Source of the DNA: Promerops cafer
Lineage: Eukaryota; Chordata; Aves; Passeriformes; Nectariniidae
Reading direction: 5' to 3'
Assembly (NCBI GenBank): GCA_013398275.1
Contig: VZSE01006253.1
Location: 1,693,341 to 1,757,340 of the forward strand
Length of the DNA: 64,000 nucleotides
Part shown: one piece after another, positions 1-13,552 of the stretch
Layout: each line of letters starts with the position of its first letter
Position numbering within the stretch: the first letter of the stretch is position 1
Position numbers and translations under genes: made by a program
Notes under the pieces: generated by a model
What the model saw: the letters and a program-made list of their open reading frames with translations, nothing else
Told to the model about the DNA's origin: nothing
Database searches by the model: none

Positions 1-3000
1 GTTGTTCATTTGTAGAACGGACCAACTCTTTTGAGAAATATAATAACTGATATCCTAAATTAGAACTGGGACTAGGTCCAAATGCCAGTGCATAAACCCT
101 AGGCAGCTGAACACCTTGGGAATTCACTACACCCACAATGAAGGATACAGAATCATAGACTGAAGAGTTCCCACTGCAAAGGATTTGCCTTTCTGTCTTT
201 GCCTTTGTGTCCTGGAAGAAACAGCTTGCAGTCCAATACTGTCAGTCTCAGGTGTTCTCATTTCTATCTGAAAACCAAACAAAAAATGAAAAGTATAACC
301 CTGAAGGAAAATGAAAGAAAAGTTGAGCATCCCTGGAGTCCACTAGGAACTGTTCTTTTATTAATGGAAATGTCTTAGAGTCAGGTAGATAGAAAGAGCT
401 ATTTCCCAAACAGAAAGTACAGAAAAATCTTAATCTCCCCAGTCTGAAAACAAGGAGAGCAGTCAGAGATGGCCACGTGTTTCTGCAAAAGCTGTCAGAC
501 TTTAAATCCTTTACTAGACATTAGCATCATGTAAGACTTCAGACATTGCTCAGTGGACAAGAGCCACAAAGCTGCAGACACTCCAGTCAGCAGGAGGGAT
601 CAAAAAAAGAAAAGGCTGTTTCCACACTGCTCCCTTTGCTCACATAACAGCAATGTTTAAATGAGTTTCTCTTTTAAACTTATGAGGTGATAATTTAAAA
701 ATAAATAAAATCGGGGTGCATCAAACTGTGAAACTTGGTCATCATTATCTTGAGAAATTTATTTATTATTTCAAAATAGCTCAGAGAAGATGAGAGAAGT
801 GACTTTGATATCAAACTGATACTCATGAGCTCTCTTAGATGAGGAGATAATGAACTGATTTGTTTAAATTAATTAAGTACTGCTATGTTTGTGGTATATT
901 ATATGTTACTTTTCTAAAATAATTGAAAAGTTGGTTAGTTAAAAAATTACCTTATGAGTAGAGCTGGTCTAAATGCCTTCGGATGAGAACTTCTAGTCAG
1001 AAACTACCTAGTAGCTGAAACTTAACCTCACAGAAAGAGTTAATTATTTTCCTAGTTAAAGATGTTAAAGTTGTTTTTAAATGTTCAAATATTTTATCTA
1101 CTTTAGAAATAAAAATTGTTTCCTGATTCAAAATAAGTATTTGATTTTATTTAACATTGCAGAAAGAAATATGTGTCTTATATTAAATGATAAAATGGTC
1201 AATATCGAAATAAAATACTATAATTTCCACACGTTATTTCAGTGGATTGAATTTTAAGACGATTAGAAGTGAGGGGGCTTTGTTTAGCTAACGTTTTTGT
1301 GACTATGAAAACTTTTCATGTCCTCAAGTGTCGAAAACTAAAAACCTCAAAACTCTTAACAGAAAAGGAAATTAGGCTTATAGTTAGCTTGATATGGTAA
1401 CTAATGTTTCTTTATATTGACACATCTTGAATTGTAGTAGGCAACATATAGGGACATAGGCAACCCCTTTGGGTCTGAGTTTTATGAGTACTTGGTAATA
1501 GAAGAGTTTTCATATTGAACAGATTAGATCAACGTCCAAGAAAAGATGTCAATGATTCTCCACTATCATATGGACAGGTAAGGACAGAGTCCCAGCTGCA
1601 GCCATCAGTGGTTACGTCCCCTATGATGCCTCAGATATTAGATGCTGTCCTTTGAATCACTTTGAGACTGTCTGTTCTTACAGAAGGCAAGCAATTTTAA
1701 GGATGGAGTAAGAAGCATTCCTAATTTAATCCCTTACGGAAGTTTTGCCCTGTGCCGCTCCTTTGCTGAGCAGGGCAGAGAGAAGGTTTCTCCAAGCCCA
1801 GCCAACATTTCCTGTCTGTTTCTCTAGAGAAGTCATTTCTGTGGAAATACCTCCTGTCCATACAAAAATGTGTACATATTTATCTTTTTTTTCCCCATGC
1901 AATTCAGATTTTTATGTTTAATATTTTATGAGGAAAGAGCCCAAAGGTCTTGAAGTTGCTATCTAGCACTCAAGATGATTGAAGTGGAACAGCCCAATCT
2001 GCAAGTGATTATAAAGGAAAAAGTCTAGTTGGAAATATTTAAGTGGAATATATTTGGAGGAACTATTCTCATTTCAGTTGTTTTTCATGGGTTGCTTTCA
2101 AAATGAACTTTTTATTTTGCTTTTTATTGTTTTACATATATATATTTAATATAGAAACTGAAATCCCATTTAACAATCATTTAAATAAAGTATTTAGATG
2201 AAAAGAAGTTGGGTTTTCTTTTTTTTTTTTTTTAAACACACATAGACAACTCCAGAATTTCAGGCATATGTGTTTTGATTTCACTTGGTTTGTACCCTTT
2301 AGAACACTCTATTGTCATGTTCTATTTGCAGACACAGCTACACAGAAGGCTGTGATTTTGATCATGTTATATCAGTGGCATGTGGTTGCTCCAGCTGCTC
2401 AAAAGACTTGGTTTATGCCCCTATTCTTGGTAGTAAGGTACTTTAAAAGACCTATAGTCACAAGAGTAAAATACGGAAAATATCTAGCAGGTGGTAGCAG
2501 GTACTTTTCCATAATTAATTTGAATTGTTACAGTCAAAGACACCTCTAACATTTCCATTCGGGAAACACGCCCGTATCCTCAACTTTTGGGAAGATCATC
2601 CTGCTAATCAACCAACATGTTGCCTTTCATAAATATACTGTATAACTCCCACATGCATTTTCAAAATTACGCCAAAGCTATACCTTCTTTTTTTATATTT
2701 CTGGCAAAGTTAATCCTTTTGGTGCAAATGGAAACTAGTGGAAAATGAAGCTCTGTATTCCCTTTATTTCTTGCAAAACATATACTGCAAATTTTAACCT
2801 GACTTGACTTCTTTTCTGTGGCTCAGATATAACATAGAATATTATTCTGGTTTGCTCTTCCTTGTCTAGAAAAATAATGAGAGCATTTCTGCTTAAATAA
2901 ATATGCTTTGTGACAGGTAGAATTATTACCAGCCTAATGAATGACATAATGCATTTCTTCTGTTTCACTCAAGGCTCCTCTTCTTTTGCTTTGTGAATTT

Positions 3001-5410
3001 TCACTGCCAGAAACAATTCTACATCTTAGATCTCTCCTAAAGGTTGATGCTTGTCTATGGTCACTGAAAATCTCTTAAACAAAAGAACTAGCTGATAACA
3101 ATTTGCTTGTACAGCTATTGATAAAAAAAAAAAAACAAAAAAACCAAAAAACAAACAAACAAAAAAACCCCTCTTTTATGCAAAAAGACATACATGACAC
3201 CCTAAAAATTCCTGGGCAGGAGAAAAAGTAGTTTGTTCTTCCATTTGGCAGTAGAGGCATTTCACCTCCTACTGATAACCTTTAATGTGACAGGGCAGAT
3301 GTCAATACATTTTGCTAATTATTTTAAGAATTAAAACACCGGTGTTTTGCTGTGTAATGAACATAAGATCTTAATGGTTTATGGTTAGGTCGTTTAATTG
3401 GCTCAATTTCTGGGCAGGAGGGGAAGCAAGTGCCGCCTGCAGTTTGCCTGACCCTTTTCTATCAGATTGAAGTGTTATTATGTGTTGTACTATATTAAGC
3501 TTCATCTGGAAAAAAAGCACAATCTGTTCTTTTTAAGCTTCTTAATAGTTTCTAGTACTGATTCATGGGAAGTGGAACCAACAGATTGTTATAGTTAGAC
3601 TGTAGGTGGGGACACATATGCTTGAGTTTTGAACAAAATTCCAACTCTGCAGCAGGGATAAGTCTTTTGCATGATGATGTAATTGATTTTTAAAAAAAAA
3701 CATGAAGAGACATATGGGAGTAGCTTTTGACTGGGCTTGGAGCCAGACTTTCACGTAGGCAACATGCAGGATCCAGGCCAGTATTTTAAAAGAGCCCAGC
3801 TACCACTTGTTGGCCAAGAGGACACATTTATAAAAGCCATTTAGTGCTAATAGCTCTGATTACAGCATCACAGACAAAGTTTCAAGAGGACAGGAACATC
3901 AACCAGAAAACTGTGATGCCTCCTCCAGCAGAACCAGTTGCAGTATAAAGGTGCCAGTTTCTAAATATTGAAATGGAGATGGAGTTTGGTGGGGCAAGAG
4001 GAGCTGAATTTGAATTGATGGTACTTGAGCTCCAGCTTGTGTTGTTTGTGGAGTCTTTTATGATGAACTGGAATTAGGCAAGCAAGAGTAAATCAATCCC
4101 TCCCTTCTGTTGAACATTTCCTTCAGAATTTTCTTTAAATTTAGAAGTGGAAACAAAATAACTACATGGATAAATTCCCAGGATGTAGGCAACTTTCATC
4201 ACACGGGACTCACTGAAGAATGTTAGTTGGTTTCCAGCTTAGGAGTTCTGAATTAATTTTCACTTGGAAGCAAAACTACAAACTGCATAAGGCATCACCA
4301 TTGTCCATCCATTTGTGTAAATCCTGAAGCCCTTATATCCTTTTTCCTGTGTCATAGACTTGGCTGAACAGTGGGATCTGCCCCGTTGGTGGAAACTTGC
4401 TCTTGCTGTGGCAGTTTTGGTAGTACTACTATAGGTATACTGAAGAATCACGTCCTTGAGGAGGCCAGTTCCATACAGACAGTGTGGAGATCCTCTTCTG
4501 CTGTAAACCTCACATCTCATCCTCAAGGAAATGACAGAATGTACCTTACCCACTCTCTTTCCTTCAATGCTACATGTATATGTTTATACACATACATATT
4601 TTATTCAGAAAGAAAGAGAGCCCAGAGGAAATTTTTGCTAATATATGGTGCAAAAAAAATTAACAGAAAAGATTTTCTTTTTCCATCAAGGAGTGTTCAT
4701 TATCCCCACAGTATAGCTCATACAAGATATACATACCTCATCAAAACACTTGCACAACAGGAGAATTCACTATGAATAATTAATTGAATAGAGTTTAATC
4801 AGCAAGGCAAGAGCACCACTGGTGTATTTGTATGAGTGTCTTGAAGCAAAGCTGCTTTCTGTTTTCATCAAATCTCCCTTGAGCTCATGTCACAGAGCTG
4901 TAGTTTTCCCAGCTGGAGACCTCAGTGAGTCTCAGATTTGGACTGCCAGAATGTATTTTCTTCCAAATGTTAAGAACATAACATTTTCCTAAGTACCCCT
5001 GGTAGTTTAACATGTTTCCTATGATTTTGGATGACACATAACTTTTTGTATGGTTTCATAAAATCTCTGTCTTGATGCTTGATGAAACCATGGTATTTGT
5101 GCTCTAGCAGACTTAATTTGATTGGAAAAGAGTTAATGCACTTCGTGCTCTCTAAAAGACCTGCTATTTTTCAGTACTGTAATTAAACCTATTCTCAACT
5201 TTATACCAAGCCTCAGGATAACAGTTTGAATGCTCATAACACTTTCAAACAAATACTGCAGTATTTGGAACATAGAAGATATGCAGTTCTGTAAGTCAGC
5301 TAGACCTGGCTGGGAATTTTCCACTGAGAGTTTTCTGACAGAGGATAAGATTTTCAGAATTTCAATGTCTTTGGGTGTCATAATTTAACCCCAGCCATCA
5401 ACGAAGCACC

Positions 5411-5448
5411 ACTCACTCACTCACTCACTCACTCACTCACTCACTCAC
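5411..5448. repeat. (CACT)n tetranucleotide microsatellite
   Basis: About nine and a half uninterrupted ACTC/CACT units, flanked by unique sequence. It is pure, so probably length-polymorphic. Confidence 0.95.
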
Positions 5449-8005
5449 CTCTCCTACCAGTAGAATCGTGGAGAGAATCAGAAAGGTAAAAGCTAAAGAA
5501 CCTGTGGTTTAAGATAAAGACAGTTTAATAGGTAAAGCAAAAGCAGTGCACACAAGCAGTGCAAACAAGGAATTAAATCACTGCTTCCCATGAGGTGTTC
5601 AGCTGTCTCCAGGAGACCAGGGCTCCATCACGTGTAATGGTGTTTTGGGAAGACAAAAACCACCACTCCAAACATCCCTCTCTTTCTCTTCTCCCCCCTA
5701 CTTTATGTACTGAGCATGATGCCATATGGTCTGGAATATCCCTTTGATCAGCTGGGTCACCTGTCCCAGCTGTGTCTCCTCCCAGCTTCCCATGAACCCC
5801 CATCTTCCTTGCCAGCATGAGAGCACGAAAAGCAGAAAAGGCCTTGTCTCTGTGTAAGCCCTGCTCAGCAATAACAGCAACATTTCTATATTATCAACCC
5901 TGTGTTCAGCCCAAATCCAAAACATAGCTCTGTACTAACGACTGTGAAGAAAATTAACTCTACCACAGCCAAAACCAGCACATTGAGATATACAGTTTTT
6001 CCTCAAACTTTCATCTTCTGTGGCAAAGATTGACAATGTTTCCCTGTTCTTTTAATTTTCTGTTAGAAAAAGTGAAATAGAACATTTAATGTTGATCCAG
6101 AACAGACTAAATGAGAATAATTTTAGACAAAGTAGTTTATTTCCTGTCAGACAGACTAATTTTATTTTTGAAGGCCTCTGGGTCTGCTGGGAGTTAAATA
6201 TGACTGACCCCCATTTTTCCTTCAGACTGACTTTGGCAGCTATAATACATATTTCATGAGACACCATGGTTTTGACCTCTAGCTGAACTGTTTCAGCATC
6301 CCATGGGAATCACTTGATGCTCATGTACCACAGGAAACAGTTTGTCCTAAGGGCATGACACAGGGGTAAGCGCTGGACTCCTGATTTACTACTCTCAGGA
6401 AGAACTGCAACAACTGAGTTTAAATGACATTTTGTCCAGGCACAATTTGCATGGTAATGTGGTTCCCATTAGGCCATTAGCAAGGAAGAAAATTAAAGTC
6501 CCTTTAGGTAGAGAGACCTGCATTCAGGCTGCCATTCTGGTTGGGTGCAATTTGGAAGTTTAGTGGTCTCAAGGTCTCAGTGATTCATTCCTCATGTGAA
6601 AGGAAGATACTGTTATTTCTTGTCTTCTTGTTCTTTGCCTCTCGACTATTTGGATGGTAAGATCCTAAAACTGAGCACTGTTTTTACATCCATATTCAGT
6701 GCTGAGTGTAACAAAGCCTCTGAGCCGTAGCACCAGAGTGATAGGGATGACTCCCAAGGTGGGCAAGATGAATTCTTGATGGCTCCAATGTCCAAAGGAA
6801 AAAAAAAAACAGATGACAGTCCAAATCCATGTCTGACCCTCACTGTTTCACATACATGTTCACTGTCAGTGCTCCTATGTCCTTGTAATTCTGCTGGTAA
6901 GACAGAATTTTTCTTACAGATTCTTCCCTTTGCAAGCTAACAGATTTGTGAAGGATAGGCGGTTTCTTACAACATCATCATCTTACACTCACAGTTTTAT
7001 AAATTAATTAACTGATTGTATTTCTGTGGAATATTACTGAGGGTTTAAAACATTACTTTTGAGAAGGATTTCCTGCCTCAGAGGTCTTCTTATTTAAATG
7101 AGACATGAAGCAGATTTCAACAGCCAGATGGAGGAGCACAGGGAATCAGACACACAATCCTGGTCAGGATGACTGTCAGTGGTATCAGTACATCCACTGT
7201 TTAAGCACTGTGACTTTTATCTAGGCCTGGCAGTGAAGAAAGTTTATGTGGTGAGACAGAATAGAGGAGAAAAGGTATCCATCTGTTAATATCTATTACC
7301 AGTTTATCCCCATAGAGGAAGAAGATATTGAAAAAAATAAGAAGTTTTTCCCACTGGTAGAAATTTAATTCAGAAAAAAGAAACAGGAAATAAAAAACAG
7401 AAAAAATATTGATACCATTGATACTCAAGAGTATTGATACTCAATACACATTGAGTTCATCTGTGCTCTAGTGATCCCTGTAATGCTAATCCTCAATTTT
7501 ATTATTCATTCTCCAGTAGAAGATTTTCCTTCAACAAAATAAATTTTACTTTTCACTCTAACTAAAAAAAAATATTGCTTTTCAGATTGCATTATGAATT
7601 AGGTGATGTTATGAGCTTTTTTTTGCATAAAGTATTGCATCTAAAAATTAATTCTCAACATATTTTTTTAATTTACTGAAGTAAATCACAGAGCATTTGG
7701 CCACATTTTGTCAGTTTAAGAGAATCAGAAGAGATTGCCATTTCTATATATACTGTTACACACATTGTGGACCAGATCCTCACAGGTAGTGAGGTACACA
7801 ACAGCCTTTGGTTTAAGCAGAGATGCAGTTTCTTGAAGAGTAGTGAATTTTCTAGGAAAATTTGTTGACCCTGTCTTGAAAAATTGATTAATTAAAAGGT
7901 TAAAGTGATATTGTTAAGATTGGTACAGTGATCTGTCTACAGATATGTAACACATTTAAAATATCTGATGTTTCCGAAGGAAGAAAAGCTGCTGCAGATT
8001 TTAAT

Positions 8006-8035
8006 ATATGCATTTGTGTTTCTGTTTGTATTTAG
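8006..8035 (+). other. Splice acceptor of the GRM5 exon
   Basis: A T-rich tract (TTTGTGTTTCTGTTTG and onward) ends in TTTAG, with AG at 8034-8035 immediately before GAAACTATGG. The open frame runs upstream to an ATG at 8008, but protein similarity starts exactly after this AG, so that ATG is intronic and not a start codon. Cutting here leaves the glycine codon split after its first base (phase 1). Confidence 0.93.
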
Positions 8036-8285
8036 GAAACTATGGTGAAAGTGGAATGGAAGCTTTCAAAGATATGGCAGCCAAGGAAGGGATTTGCATT
8101 GCACACTCCTACAAGATCTACAGCAATGCTGGCGAACAGAGCTTCGACAAGCTGCTGCGAAAGCTTCGGAGCCACCTGCCCAAGGCAAGAGTGGTTGCCT
8201 GCTTCTGTGAAGGCATGACTGTGAGAGGCCTCTTGATGGCCATGAGGCGCCTGGGACTCGCTGGAGAGTTTTTGCTGCTAGGCAG
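8036..8285 (+). CDS. GRM5: Internal exon of metabotropic glutamate receptor 5 (ligand-binding domain)
   Basis: This 250-bp exon encodes part of the extracellular Venus-flytrap domain of a class C GPCR that senses glutamate at synapses and signals through Gq. It holds 82 complete codons, from NYGESGMEAF to GEFLLLG, plus two bases of a split codon at each end: a preceding glycine (G|GA) and a following serine (AG|N). This matches ...EG-NYGESG and LLLG-SDGW of the family. The second residue, Tyr, corresponds to the glutamate-contacting Tyr236 of mGluR1. The CFC at codons 55-57 corresponds to the Cys289/Cys291 pair of mGluR1. GICIAHSYKIYS, GEQSFDKLL, RVVACFCEG and LAGEFLLLG favour GRM5 over GRM1, while LLRKLR resembles GRM1. 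There is no frameshift or stop. From memory of the family this is the second coding exon. The next exon, which should begin with the SDGW aspartate, was not seen. Orthology rests on remembered sequences, not a search. Confidence 0.95.
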
Positions 8286-8291
8286 GTGAGT
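8286..8291 (+). other. Splice donor of the GRM5 exon
   Basis: GTGAGT follows CAG, a near-ideal vertebrate 5' splice site (CAG|GTGAGT). Reading through it gives Arg and then an in-frame TGA at 8287-8289. The exon must therefore end at 8285, leaving AG as the first two bases of a serine codon, as expected for the receptor's GSDGW. Confidence 0.95.
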
Positions 8292-10814
8292 AATACTGTG
8301 CAGTTATAGCCAGCCGTTTTAGTCAGCAGGGCAAAAACAAGGAAAACAGTCCAGTTTTCTGGACATGGAGCACATGAAGCGCAGACTCATGGCCTCTCCT
8401 TTACCTGCACATATCTAAAAGATAGGAAGTAATGTCCGCTGTGTCATAGCAGTACAAACTCTACAAAGATGTGCATCATTCTCACTACATGGCAGGCAAA
8501 CACAAGCCTGCTTGGCCACTCTTAGCAGCAATGTGTAAGGGAAAGCTGGCACACAAATCTTCGATCTATATCTAAATCTTTTATCACTCATTTTGTTCAC
8601 TGCAGTTTAAAATGCATTGTGTACACATACAGCCTGAAGCTGTGTCTCATTCCAGTAACTCTGTGTTAAGAATTGCTGATGTGGCTTCTGGGTGTACCTG
8701 AAACAGAACTTCCCGAAACAAACTTTGTTAACTATCACCTTTTCTTCCTGAGCTGGTGTGCTGATGTGCATACTGTCCTAAGGGCAATATATAGGTCATC
8801 CAGGACCTTGATGTACAGTGTGCTCTCTTGGTTTTGACTGTTTGGAACTGTTTTCTGTGAATATTTAACTGTTGGTCAGAAGCTAGGGTTGTTGGTTGGT
8901 TCTGTGGAGAACAATGTAAGGCACTGTGCTGGGATGGATGTGACACCAGTACAAACACAGATCTCATACAAGCAGATTATATTGGGGACCTTTTTGTACA
9001 TCATTTGTAGGGGGAAAAGACAGTAGGCAAGATTTTGAGAAGAACAGATGGTTCAGAGTGCTCTAAGGGGAAAGAGCTACATCTGAAATTAAAGAAGGCT
9101 CATGAAATTAATTTTTCTTGCAATGCTATGCAGGAAAATGGACTAGGATAAGATTTATACTTCCATTCATCGTCTGATCCTGGAGTTGCTCTGGGCTGCC
9201 CATTCAACTGAGAAGGTTATAAAAGGGCATTCCAAGTGTAGTGAGAGTGCCTTTCACTGAAATGCAATGGGCTTACGAGCAAAACTCCATCTACTAATGA
9301 ATACTTTTTTGTTCCCCCACAAATTCTTCCCTCTGGTTTTGTTAAGTGGAGAATTATTTTGTTTCTTTTCCAAATGCACAGAAAGAGCTAAGGTCGCAAA
9401 GCCACACAATAGCTTTATGGGAAACCATAAATACATCAACATTTCCACTTCCTGTTTGATTTCCGTTATGTTCCATTTTTAATTTGGATTCACCCCTAAT
9501 ATTTTCCATCCAAAGCCTTGCAAAAATATTGGGATTTTTTGAAGCTATGGATTTCTCACAGCATCTGCTTTATGCTCAGATAAACAGAAAATGGATTAGC
9601 CAAGGGGAGTGCATATTACATAAATTACCTTATACAGCCCCAAGGGGAGGAAAAAGATACCTTTCAATAAACTCTTCACTCTTGACCTACTATGCAGTTT
9701 CTGAAATTGCATTGCCTGCCTGTGACAAATATGCAAGGTGGCATGTCATTAGTGATTGTAACATTCCAGAGCTTTCTGATCCATGGAAAACATTTTAAAT
9801 GCTTGCCAAATATTTACGTCGTGCATCTTGAAGGATTGGACTTAACCTCAAGTATAAACGTGAGTGTGCTGACTTTCAAGTGTGAAAAAAGTGTTATTTT
9901 AACTTAACCATTACTCAACTTAATTGAGACGGACTCTAGACTTCATCTGTCTTTACTGCTTCTGTCATCCATGGGTCATATGCCAGGAGATACCCTTACA
10001 GATAAATTCATTCAAGAATAAATAATATATTCACATAGCAGAATAACTTTGAAACAGATTTCAGAAGAAACCATGGAATACTGATTGTGTAGATAAAACC
10101 AGCTTGGTTGTACATGATTTTCAGCTGTTCCTCATTTTATATAACATTCAGACCCAACAGCTGAAATTTCCTTTCGTGTTGTACACCCACCTTTCTCCTG
10201 CTCCTCTTGACCCCTAGTTTCTGATCTTTGGACAAAATTTCTGTGATAATTCTCGACAATGATGATTTTATTTGATGACTTTAATCTGCAGGGATTCCAA
10301 AACGTGTCTCAGAATGACTAAGTATCTGAGTGCTAGGTCACATGATTTTTCATAATAAAATATAAACTATTATTTGCAACAGAAATTATGAATATTGACT
10401 ATTACTGTCCTAAATGAAATGGGTTCAGAAAACACTACCACAGCACTGAATAACTGTATTCTTTTTATGCTTGCTGGAATTATTTTATCTTATATCAATT
10501 AACACTCTTGAGGTGGTACTCGGCATGGTGTTGGTGACAGCAGTTACCAAGGGATTATTACCAAGAAGCAGCTGGGACATAAATACTCTGTTTTGGGGTA
10601 GAAGAACATTAAGATTCATGGATACAGTCACTGTATGTCTTTTACCTCTAGACAAGAGAACTTCCCCTGGTTGATTTGTTCGGTATTAGAAAATAGTTAT
10701 TATACAAACCGAAAAAGCAAAAGACAGGAATTTTGCAAAGAATTTGTGATTCCAAGTGCAAGACAGTCAGACTTTTCCTACCTAAAGAAGAAGAGAAGGG
10801 AAAGGACAAGGGCA
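8286..10814 (+). other. GRM5 intron, unique sequence after the exon
   Basis: This is the start of the downstream intron. No further receptor exon, RNA gene or transposon was recognised. Short open frames at 8415-9907 on both strands have no family resemblance. Confidence 0.75.
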
Positions 10815-10979
10815 TTGGAATGGTCAGGCATTGGAACAATTCCCTGCCCAGGGACGTGGTGAAATTACAGTCCCTGGAAATGTTCAAAATGTGTGTGCAT
10901 GTGGCACTTGGTTTAGTGGTGAACAGTTGGACTTGATAATCCTTAAGGCCTTTTTCAACTTAAATGATTCTATGATTCT
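10815..10979 (+). mobile_element. CR1 retrotransposon 3' end, 5'-truncated
   Basis: The stretch reads like a CR1 3' UTR in sense orientation: a GGTCAGGCATTGGAACAA-type block, then CCCTGCCCAGGGACGTGGTG, a CCCTGGAAATGTTCAA block, GGACTTGATAATCCTTAAGG, and finally the tail repeat GATTCTATGATTCT at 10966-10979. It is heavily truncated at the 5' side, as is usual for this family. The left edge is uncertain by about 20 bp. Confidence 0.88.
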
Positions 10980-13454
10980 AAAGGGAAAGTAGAGTTATAT
11001 AGAGATAAAAATGGCTTGCTCAATGTCTCTAGCTTCCAAATGACATTCCACAAACAGTACTCATCTTCAAGAAATTACTGGGACTTCCATTTGCTTCATA
11101 CATTCACGTATGCATATGGTGCATCAGATTTACTACTGTATTCACTATCATATCTGATTTTAAAAAAGAGTTAATTAAGATTATCCAGACTTTCTGTTGA
11201 ATTAAATGACAAAATTATATACAATGAATAAAAAATTATCAGAGATGGAAATATGTCCTTAGGCTCTAGAACTGATTCTGATTTCCATCTGTCCAGCTGA
11301 AGAAACGTGGCCAAAATTTATCAGTCTGATTTAATCTCTGCATGACTCTTAGATACTCAGCTTAGCCAGGATTTACAGAAATAATATAGAACTGTGATTT
11401 GGCTGCAATATCTACAGCAAAGGAATGGGAAGTCTAGAGCTGCAGGGCATCTCTCAGAGTTTCCATCTTCTTTGAAGTAGTCAGGACTTGATGACTATAC
11501 ATGCTGTAATGTCCTTGCAAAGATGAAGAACCACATCCTGAATTTTCAGGATTCACTCTGTTCTGTCTCTGTGAAGTCTGTGCCTTGGGAGCCTCGGGCT
11601 GTGCCTCTGAAGCATGCCATGGCTGCAGAGCATGTCCAGATGAAGGTGGGTAAGGGCAGGACACCACTTCTAGCAGTATGATGGTCACAAGCAATTCAAG
11701 TGAGGCTCTGCAAGAGGGCAGAAGGACTGCTGAAGCAGTGTCCATTCTTCTCAGAACAATACAGATATTCTCTATCACAAATCCCCTCTCCTAGTAAGAT
11801 ATCTGCTTAGCTCCTGAGGAGATGGATTGGAGGAAATTGTTATTGATTCTAGGAGATGTTGCAGCAAATGAGCTAAGTATTAGGTAAGTAGTAGAGATGA
11901 GGATAAGGAGGGAGAATAAAATGTGGAGAATCATTAGTTCCAGGAAGTCCCCAGAGTAATTCAGCTGATAGGAAACTCAGCAATATGTATGAAAAAGAGC
12001 TGATTAGCAAGTAAAAGGGACAGCTATAGCTGAAGGAAAATTAAAGCAAGATAGATGATCTGACAGAAATGAGTTCTTTTTAACAGTTTAAAAAGAATTC
12101 TTTTGTGAGATTTAAAAGTGTCTGTTGGATGAAGAAAGATCTCACTGCAAAGGATGTAGTGATTTCCTTCTGGAAAATATGCTGTGTGGTGTGGGTTAAC
12201 ATGCCTTTTTCTATCTTTGTAGAAGTCCACCTGGTGAAGAAGTTCTTGTAAAATAAATTGGGATATGAAATTTTGTAGACCTGAAATGTGCTCTAGATTA
12301 ATTTTTAGTTATTTCTGCTGCTTCTGGGAAGTATTAATCAGACAAAATTCTATCTAGGATAGTTCTTACTGCCTAACCTGTGACAAAGCTGTGGAAGATA
12401 AATGCAATATAAGCGTGCAGATCTCTCCTTCAGGGACAAAACAAGCAGGTGAAAAGGTACTTTTAGAGTACAATTGTGCAACTCCAGCCTGTATGAGCAG
12501 TCTGATCCTTTTTCTTCAATCTACAGTAGGCAGGAGTCTGGTACAGCCTCACCTGAAACCTGTTTCCTCTAAGACAACTGTCTGCTGCCTACTCATTATT
12601 AATCTCTGTTCTCTTGTTCAGGCATCAATGTGTAGCCCAAGGAAGCAGATATCATCATATATGTAGTAGTTAAATGCACTGTAAATAGCAGCATTAAGTC
12701 AGAATCTTCATTGCAACCCAAAAAAACCAGGAACTTAACAGCAAAACAAAGGTTTGCTTTCTAGAGCTGTAAAAGAGATTAGGGAAGTGAAAAGCTGTCT
12801 TCCCTCCTATATCCAAACAGAGCATTTAGAAATAAAGCAGACTAGAGGGTAAAGAATAACTTGGTTTTGAACAGGAGTCATGTGGTCTCCATTGGAGGCA
12901 GCCTCATGGCTCAGAGACCCTCAAGGTGAACAATAGCAGTGGGATCCTGCTGCAGATGGAAGCAGTGAAGTGGTTGGTCAAGGCTGTTTGTGCCATGATT
13001 GAAAAAAGCATAATTTCCTTTCTGTGGTTCAGACCCCACAAGCTATGCTTGAGGATTTTAGGGAGATAAGTGAAGCAAACATATCAAACATACACACTGA
13101 AAGCAATCAGTCTGCCTGACTTTTTAAACTTTCTTTAAAATCCTTTTTTTTTTCTTTTCTTGGCACCTCTCTGACCTGTTTCTAATAAATATTGCACCTT
13201 GTCATCCAATTTTAGTCACTAATGTATATCATCTAGTGGGGGATGCGAGTAAATTCTACACCTATTTGGAAGAATGTCTTCGTGCTGCTGTTTCAGGAAT
13301 GATATGTATTTCTTGGGGTGGGTGGTGTTGGTGGTGGTGTGGGGGTGTGGGGTGGATATCTACCACAGCATCAAGCAAACAATGAAGAATTTCCAAGTGC
13401 ACATGTTGGCAAGCAAACACACCTTCTACACATCTGAAAATGTAGCATTACAAA
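10980..13454 (+). other. GRM5 intron, no recognised element
   Basis: Unique AT-rich sequence. Open frames (for example 11434-11778 -, 12391-12666 +) show no domain or homology I recognise. Nothing else was seen. Confidence 0.7.
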
Positions 13455-13535
13455 ACACTCTATCAGGTCAGGTCAAAGGTCCATCAAACCAATATGTTGT
13501 TTCTGGGAGTGGTCAGCAGCAAATGAATGGCAAAA
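13455..13535 (-). mobile_element. Old CR1 3' terminal fragment (antisense)
   Basis: The block GGTCCATCAAACCAATATG followed by TCTGGGAGTGGTCAGCAGCA resembles the antisense of an old sauropsid CR1 3' terminus, typically GGTCCATCTAGCCCAGTAT with CAGTGGCCAGCAGCAG. It lies about 20 bp from the CR1 fragment at 13553. It is either the 3' end of the same element after an internal deletion or a separate older copy. Similarity is judged by eye only. Confidence 0.6.
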
Positions 13536-13552
13536 AGTGACACCAGTTCACG

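Larger units (their letters stand above)
1..8035 (+). other. GRM5 intron upstream of the exon (partial)
   Basis: No exon, RNA gene or recognisable transposon was found here. The sequence is AT-rich, notably at 650-2230. Low-complexity spots are a T run near 2219-2233, an A/C-rich A-run block at 3122-3170 and a CACT microsatellite at 5411-5448. Open frames up to 134 codons (for example 4371-4775 +) lack any family motif and read as chance frames. The intron assignment follows from the acceptor at 8035. The upstream exon lies outside the window. Confidence 0.8.

Noticed and set aside
4371..4775. 134-codon frame on the + strand, one of the longest outside repeats
   Set aside because: No domain, signal peptide or family similarity; no splice or promoter context; overlaps another chance frame on the minus strand.
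8008..8289. Treating the whole open frame 8008-8289 as a short gene
   Set aside because: Receptor similarity begins exactly after the acceptor AG and ends exactly at the donor GTGAGT. The ATG and the TGA are both intronic.
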